Part shown: positions 39,803 to 43,406 of the stretch, in pieces
How positions within the stretch are numbered: the stretch's first letter is position 1
Layout of the letters: each line of letters starts with the position of its first letter
From: Candidatus Onthovivens merdipullorum
GTDB taxonomy: Bacteria > Bacillota_I > Bacilli_A > RFN20 > CAG-826
DNA: 43,406 nucleotides
Direction of reading: 5' to 3'
NCBI GenBank assembly: GCA_017694345.1
Contig: JADIMY010000086.1
Coordinates: 1 to 43,406 of the forward strand
Position numbers and translations under genes: made by a program
Notes under the pieces: model-generated
What the model saw: the letters and a program-made list of their open reading frames with translations, nothing else
Databases searched by the model: none
What the model was told of the DNA's origin: nothing

Positions 39803-40686
39803 ATGATATTTATTTTACATATAATAAAAAAAGATATGATGAATTCGAAGCTTTAAAAGGTGTATCTTTAAATATTAATAAAGGAGAATTCGTCTCTTTA
39901 GTAGGAAAAACTGGTAGTGGAAAATCAACTTTGATTCAGATGCTAAATGGCTTACTTTTGCCAACTAAAGGCTATGTAAAGGTCGATGATTTTATTATTA
40001 CTTCTGATAAAAAACTTAAAAAGAATTTATTAAGAAACGCTTCTAAAGAAATAAAAGATTTAAATAAAAAAAGTTATTTATTAAGAAAAAAAGTTGGCAT
40101 TGTTTTTCAATTTCCTGAATACCAACTTTTTGAAGAAACTGTTTTAAAAGATGTAATGTTTGGTCCAATAAACTTTAAAGTTGAAGAAAATTTAGCTAAA
40201 GAGAAGGCAATTAATGCCTTACATAGTGTTGGGATTAATGATTCTTATTTTGCAAGAAGTCCCTTTGAACTTAGTGGTGGAGAAAAAAGGCGAGTTGCAA
40301 TTGCTGGAATTTTAGCTAGTGACCCTGAAATTTTAGTTCTTGATGAACCAACAGCTGGTCTAGATCCAAATGGAAAAAAAGAGATTATGAATTTAGTTAA
40401 GAACATTCATAGCCAGGGTAAGACTATTATTTTAGTAACTCACGATATGGATGTAATTATGAATTATGTCGATAAGGTTTTTGTTATGAACGATGGTAAA
40501 TTAATCGAAGAGACCAGCCCTATAGATTTATTTAATAAAGAAAATATAAATATGTGTTCTTTAGAAATTCCTACATTCTATAAATTTAAAAAAATATTAA
40601 AAAAACATGGGTTTTGCAAGGATTTAAAAGAAATTAATGACTTTTCTTCATTAATTAAATGTATTTCGGAGAGCTTAAATGAGTAA
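39787..40686 (+). CDS. ecfA2: ECF transporter ATPase EcfA2
   Basis: This is the second ABC ATPase of the ECF module. Walker A GKTGSGKST is at about residue 39, Q-loop IVFQFPEYQLFEETV, signature LSGGEKRRVAIAG, Walker B ILVLDEPTAGLDPNG and switch His LVTHDMD. At 299 residues it is slightly longer than usual because of a lysine-rich insert after Walker A (DKKLKKNLLRNASKEIKDLNKKSYLL-like region), as is common in EcfA2. It overlaps ecfT by eight bases. Confidence 0.96.
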   Translation: MQIEINDIYFTYNKKRYDEFEALKGVSLNINKGEFVSLVGKTGSGKSTLIQMLNGLLLPTKGYVKVDDFIITSDKKLKKNLLRNASKEIKDLNKKSYLLRKKVGIVFQFPEYQLFEETVLKDVMFGPINFKVEENLAKEKAINALHSVGINDSYFARSPFELSGGEKRRVAIAGILASDPEILVLDEPTAGLDPNGKKEIMNLVKNIHSQGKTIILVTHDMDVIMNYVDKVFVMNDGKLIEETSPIDLFNKENINMCSLEIPTFYKFKKILKKHGFCKDLKEINDFSSLIKCISESLNE

Positions 40687-41563
40687 TATTTTTGGAAAAT
40701 TTACACATTACAATACAATAATTCATAAATGTGATCCACGCATCAAAATATTTGGTTTAATTTTGATCATGGTCATCTGTTTTTTACCATATGGCAATAA
40801 CTATATGAACCAGCTTTTAATTTTGGCTGTTCTCGGTCTATTTATTTTTTTAACAATGATAATTGCTAAAATTAATTTTCTTGATTTATTTAAGTCATTA
40901 AAGATGATTTGGTTTATGGCAATATTTCTTTTAATCATTAATGTTTTTATTCCTTATGGTAACAATGAACATCCAATGATTATATTTAGTAATGGCTATA
41001 CTTTATACTGGGAAGGTTTACTTAATACCTTTATGGTTTTATTTAGACTTATTTTAATGATTGCTTTAACAATGATACTAACTTCAACGACCTCTCCAAT
41101 GGATATTACATATGGTTTTGAATGGTTTATGATGCCTTTAAAACTTATAAAATTTCCTACACAAGTAGTAGCGATGACGATGTCTTTAGCTTTAAGATTT
41201 ATTCCTACTTTATTAGAAGAAGCTAACCGCATTATGAAAGCTCAAAAAAGTAGAGGTGTTGATTATCAACATGGTTTTCTAATGAAAAAACTTAAATCTA
41301 TAACAACTTTAATTATTCCTTTACTGATAAGTTGTTTTTCTATAAGTGATGATTTAAGTTTAGCAATGGAAGCTAGAGGTTATGATCCTTATAGTAAAAG
41401 AAGTCGATATAGAATATTAAAATTTTCACATTATGATTTAATTGTCATTATTGTTTTATTATTAATTGTTTCATTTTTTATTTTTATAGCAGTTATTTCT
41501 AATCATTATGGCATCAATATTATTGAAACTCTATTTCCTTTGACTAAAGGAGTGACTTTTTAA
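40679..41563 (+). CDS. ecfT: ECF transporter transmembrane protein EcfT
   Basis: EcfT is the membrane coupling protein that links the two ATPases to interchangeable S components. It has about five to six hydrophobic segments and the two coupling-helix motifs: KSRGVD (about residue 190) and MEARGYDPYSKRSR (about 230). Its 294 residues are slightly longer than the usual 265. It overlaps ecfA2 by eight bases and truA by one base. The small minus-strand ORF inside it is a shadow. Confidence 0.95.
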   Translation: MSNIFGKFTHYNTIIHKCDPRIKIFGLILIMVICFLPYGNNYMNQLLILAVLGLFIFLTMIIAKINFLDLFKSLKMIWFMAIFLLIINVFIPYGNNEHPMIIFSNGYTLYWEGLLNTFMVLFRLILMIALTMILTSTTSPMDITYGFEWFMMPLKLIKFPTQVVAMTMSLALRFIPTLLEEANRIMKAQKSRGVDYQHGFLMKKLKSITTLIIPLLISCFSISDDLSLAMEARGYDPYSKRSRYRILKFSHYDLIVIIVLLLIVSFFIFIAVISNHYGINIIETLFPLTKGVTF

Positions 41564-42285
41564 TGAATTTGAAGATGATTTTTTCTTATAAGGGTAGTAA
41601 TTATTATGGCTATGCTAAGCAACCAAATAAAATTACAATTCAAGGAATTATTGAAGAAAATTTGAATAAAATTTTTCAAGAAAAAATTACTATATTTGCT
41701 AGTGGTAGAACAGATAAATGGGTACACGCTATTAATCAAGTAGCTAATTTTCATATTAATAAAGATATAGAAACTAATAGTCTTACTTATAAATTAAATA
41801 AGTTATTACCTAATGATATTTATATTAAAAATATAGAAGTAGTCGATGAAGAGTTTAATAGTAGACTTAGTGCTAAAAGTAAAACATATTTATATTTAAT
41901 TAATTCTAAATATTCTCCTTTTTTTGAGGATTTAAGTTTAAATTACGAATTTAATAATCTTGAGTTAGTTGAAAAAGGAATGAAATTATTTTCAGGTAAA
42001 CATAATTTTAAAAATTTTACTGGTAAAAAGCTTGATGCTCTAAATTTTATTAGAGAGATTTTCTTTTTTAATCTAGAAAAGAAAGATGATTTTTATCTAT
42101 TTAAAATTAATGGTAATGGATTTATGACTTATATGGTTAGAAAGATAATTGCTACTTTAATTGAACTTGATAAAGGAAATATTTCTATAGAATTTATTAA
42201 AGATTCTTTAAATAAAGAAAATAGAGATATCGTAACTTATACCGCTTCACCTAAAGGATTGTATTTATATGATGTTTTATATTAA
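41563..42285 (+). CDS. truA: tRNA pseudouridine synthase A
   Basis: TruA modifies U38-U40 in the anticodon arm of tRNAs. The fold landmarks KMIFSYKGSNYYGYAKQPNKITIQGIIEENL and YLYLINSKYSPF, and the C-terminal NGNGFMTYMVRKIIATLIELDKG, are present. The catalytic Asp lies in SGRTDKWVHA (Asp at about residue 51). The usual motif is GRTDxGVHA, and here the conserved Gly is Trp (codon TGG at 41719-41721). Its 240 residues are normal. It follows ecfT with a one-base overlap, the standard Firmicutes order, in which ribosomal protein genes usually flank; those are absent here. Confidence 0.92.
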   Translation: MNLKMIFSYKGSNYYGYAKQPNKITIQGIIEENLNKIFQEKITIFASGRTDKWVHAINQVANFHINKDIETNSLTYKLNKLLPNDIYIKNIEVVDEEFNSRLSAKSKTYLYLINSKYSPFFEDLSLNYEFNNLELVEKGMKLFSGKHNFKNFTGKKLDALNFIREIFFFNLEKKDDFYLFKINGNGFMTYMVRKIIATLIELDKGNISIEFIKDSLNKENRDIVTYTASPKGLYLYDVLY

Positions 42286-42324
42286 AAACCATTTAGATCT
42301 CAACTATTTTTAAGGAAATTATGT

Positions 42325-43406
42325 ATGGAAAGAAAATTTGAAACAGGTGTTTTATTACATATTTCTTCTTTACCAGGAAGATATGGAATTGGTCAAATTG
42401 GACAAAATGCTTATAATTTTATTGATTTTTTAAGTGAAGCTGGTTTTACTTATTGGGAGATTCTTCCTTTAAATCAAACAAGTTTTAGTAATTCTCCTTA
42501 TCAAACTTTATCTGCTTTTGGACTAAATCAATATTTTATTGATTATGATTTACTTGTTAAAGATGGTCTATTAAATAGTAGAGACTTTCAAGGAATTAAA
42601 TTTTTTGATGATGCTAGAAAGGCTAATTTTCAAAAAATATTTGCTAATTCTGATAAACTACTATTTAGGGCTTATAAAAGATTTAATAAAAATAACATAG
42701 ATTTTATTAAGTTTAAATCAAATAATTTTTATTTATCTTATGCAATGTATATGGCTCTAAAAAAGAAAAATGATAACAAAGCATGGTATGATTTTCGACT
42801 AGAAGAACGCTATTTTAACGAAGATTTACAAGAAGAAATATTGTCTAATAATAGTGAAATTGTTGATTATTACTTATTTTTACAATTTATCTTTAATAAG
42901 CAATGGAATGCTTTACATGAATATGCAAAAAGAAAAAATATAAAGATTATTGGCGAAATTCCCCATTTTTTAGACTTTGACAGTGCTTCAGTTTTTACAA
43001 ATAGTGAAGAATTTATGCTAAATAAGTTTAATTTAATGGATGTTGTAGCTGGTTTTCCACCTGATGAATTTACAAAATTTGGTCAAAGATGGGGAGAGCC
43101 TTTATATGATTGGAATTATATGAAATCAACTCACTATAAATGGTGGAAAAAAAGAATTCATCAAGCTTTAGATTTATTTGATTATGTTAAAATAAATCAT
43201 TTTTCAGGCTTTTATAAAGTTTATGGAATTCCTTTTAAAGAAAAATCAAATAAAGAAGGCAAATTTTATTTTGGACCAGGACTTGAACTTTTTAAAGAAT
43301 TTAAAGATGCTCCAATATTAGCTAGTGATCTAGGAGTTTATGATAAAGATGTAGAAAAATTTGTAAAAAGTACAGGGTATACTACATTAAAAACAACTTT
43401 ATTATC
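42325..43406 (+). CDS. malQ: 4-alpha-glucanotransferase homologue (MalQ/GH77), 3' end outside the window, catalytic residues substituted
   Basis: 360 codons are visible before the window ends, so the ORF track missed it. The start is the ATG at 42325 behind TAAGGAAATT. GH77 landmarks: LLHISSLPGRYGIGQIG (residues 10-26), SPYQTLSAF, VVAGFPPDEFTKFGQRWGEPLYDW (about 240) and FGPGLELF. The nucleophile region reads KINHFSGF where active enzymes have RIDHFRGF, so the Asp is Asn (residue 291). The acid/base region reads ASDLG instead of AEDLG, so the Glu is Ser (residue 334). The family fold is clear but transferase activity is doubtful. The third catalytic Asp lies beyond the window. Confidence 0.85.
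   Translation, partial: MERKFETGVLLHISSLPGRYGIGQIGQNAYNFIDFLSEAGFTYWEILPLNQTSFSNSPYQTLSAFGLNQYFIDYDLLVKDGLLNSRDFQGIKFFDDARKANFQKIFANSDKLLFRAYKRFNKNNIDFIKFKSNNFYLSYAMYMALKKKNDNKAWYDFRLEERYFNEDLQEEILSNNSEIVDYYLFLQFIFNKQWNALHEYAKRKNIKIIGEIPHFLDFDSASVFTNSEEFMLNKFNLMDVVAGFPPDEFTKFGQRWGEPLYDWNYMKSTHYKWWKKRIHQALDLFDYVKINHFSGFYKVYGIPFKEKSNKEGKFYFGPGLELFKEFKDAPILASDLGVYDKDVEKFVKSTGYTTLKTTLL

Noticed and set aside
1-43406. Mycoplasma-type code with UGA as Trp
   Set aside because: Several genes end at UGA at sensible positions (trmB, NuoF-like subunit, pilin, first pilus gene), and Trp codons are UGG.

Overview
The window is AT-rich, gene-dense DNA from a low-GC Gram-positive bacterium of the Bacilli. 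UGA acts as a stop codon (for example at the ends of trmB, the hydrogenase NuoF-like gene and the pilin gene) and Trp is encoded by UGG, so this is not the Mycoplasma code. Bacillus-like gene order (trmB / M42 peptidase / ytpR; ezrA / cysteine desulfurase / thiI; ecfA1-ecfA2-ecfT-truA), a T-box leader before thrS, ECF vitamin transporters and a trimeric [FeFe] hydrogenase suggest an anaerobic, nutrient-scavenging fermenter. An uncultured gut lineage of the RF39 / Erysipelotrichales / Mollicutes-related kind is plausible, but that placement is inference.

Layout. 1-371: the start of a possible transposase gene leaving the left edge, and a terminator hairpin. 372-1916: class II galT (minus strand). 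2058-7232: CoA precursor genes (coaX and a PanT-like ECF S component), then pepV, trmB, an M42 peptidase and ytpR. 7308-11779: a compact seven-gene Tad/Flp-like pilus or secretion locus (secreted protein, pseudopilin-like protein, CpaF ATPase, TadB-like and TadC-like platform proteins, second anchored protein, tiny Flp-like pilin) closed by a strong terminator. 11840-12420: a decayed ORF and three 12-bp direct repeats beside a four-tRNA operon (Asn, Glu, Pro, Arg; minus strand) with its own promoter and terminator. 12839-18672: acpP, pyrG, tRNA-Ala(CGC), an unknown anchored protein, an esterase, a phosphodiesterase, a Nudix hydrolase and a thioredoxin reductase. 18768-22917: a three-subunit NAD-linked [FeFe] hydrogenase behind a near-consensus promoter that overlaps a perfect inverted repeat. 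22970-26909: an EzrA-like protein without a membrane anchor, cysteine desulfurase and thiI. 26906-29112: thrS with its T-box leader and promoter. 29406-34964: M18 aminopeptidase, flavodoxin, copper-type P-ATPase, smpB and a FolT-like S component, followed by an untracked 54-codon membrane peptide gene. 35107-38435: amidohydrolase, four-helix membrane protein, pepT and a CBS-domain protein. 38499 to the right edge: dCMP deaminase, the ECF core module, truA and a truncated malQ-like gene.

How the genes fit together. Four peptidases, two vitamin S components and the shared ECF energizing module describe a cell that imports peptides and cofactors. The hydrogenase would dispose of electrons as H2. 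The most interesting region is the minimal Tad-like locus, which carries no prepilin peptidase. Separately, several household enzymes carry substitutions at normally near-invariant motif positions: the MalQ homologue lacks both visible catalytic residues, the P-type ATPase has DKTNT instead of DKTGT, and TruA has GRTDKW instead of GRTDxG.

No rRNA genes, CRISPR arrays or complete insertion sequences were seen.
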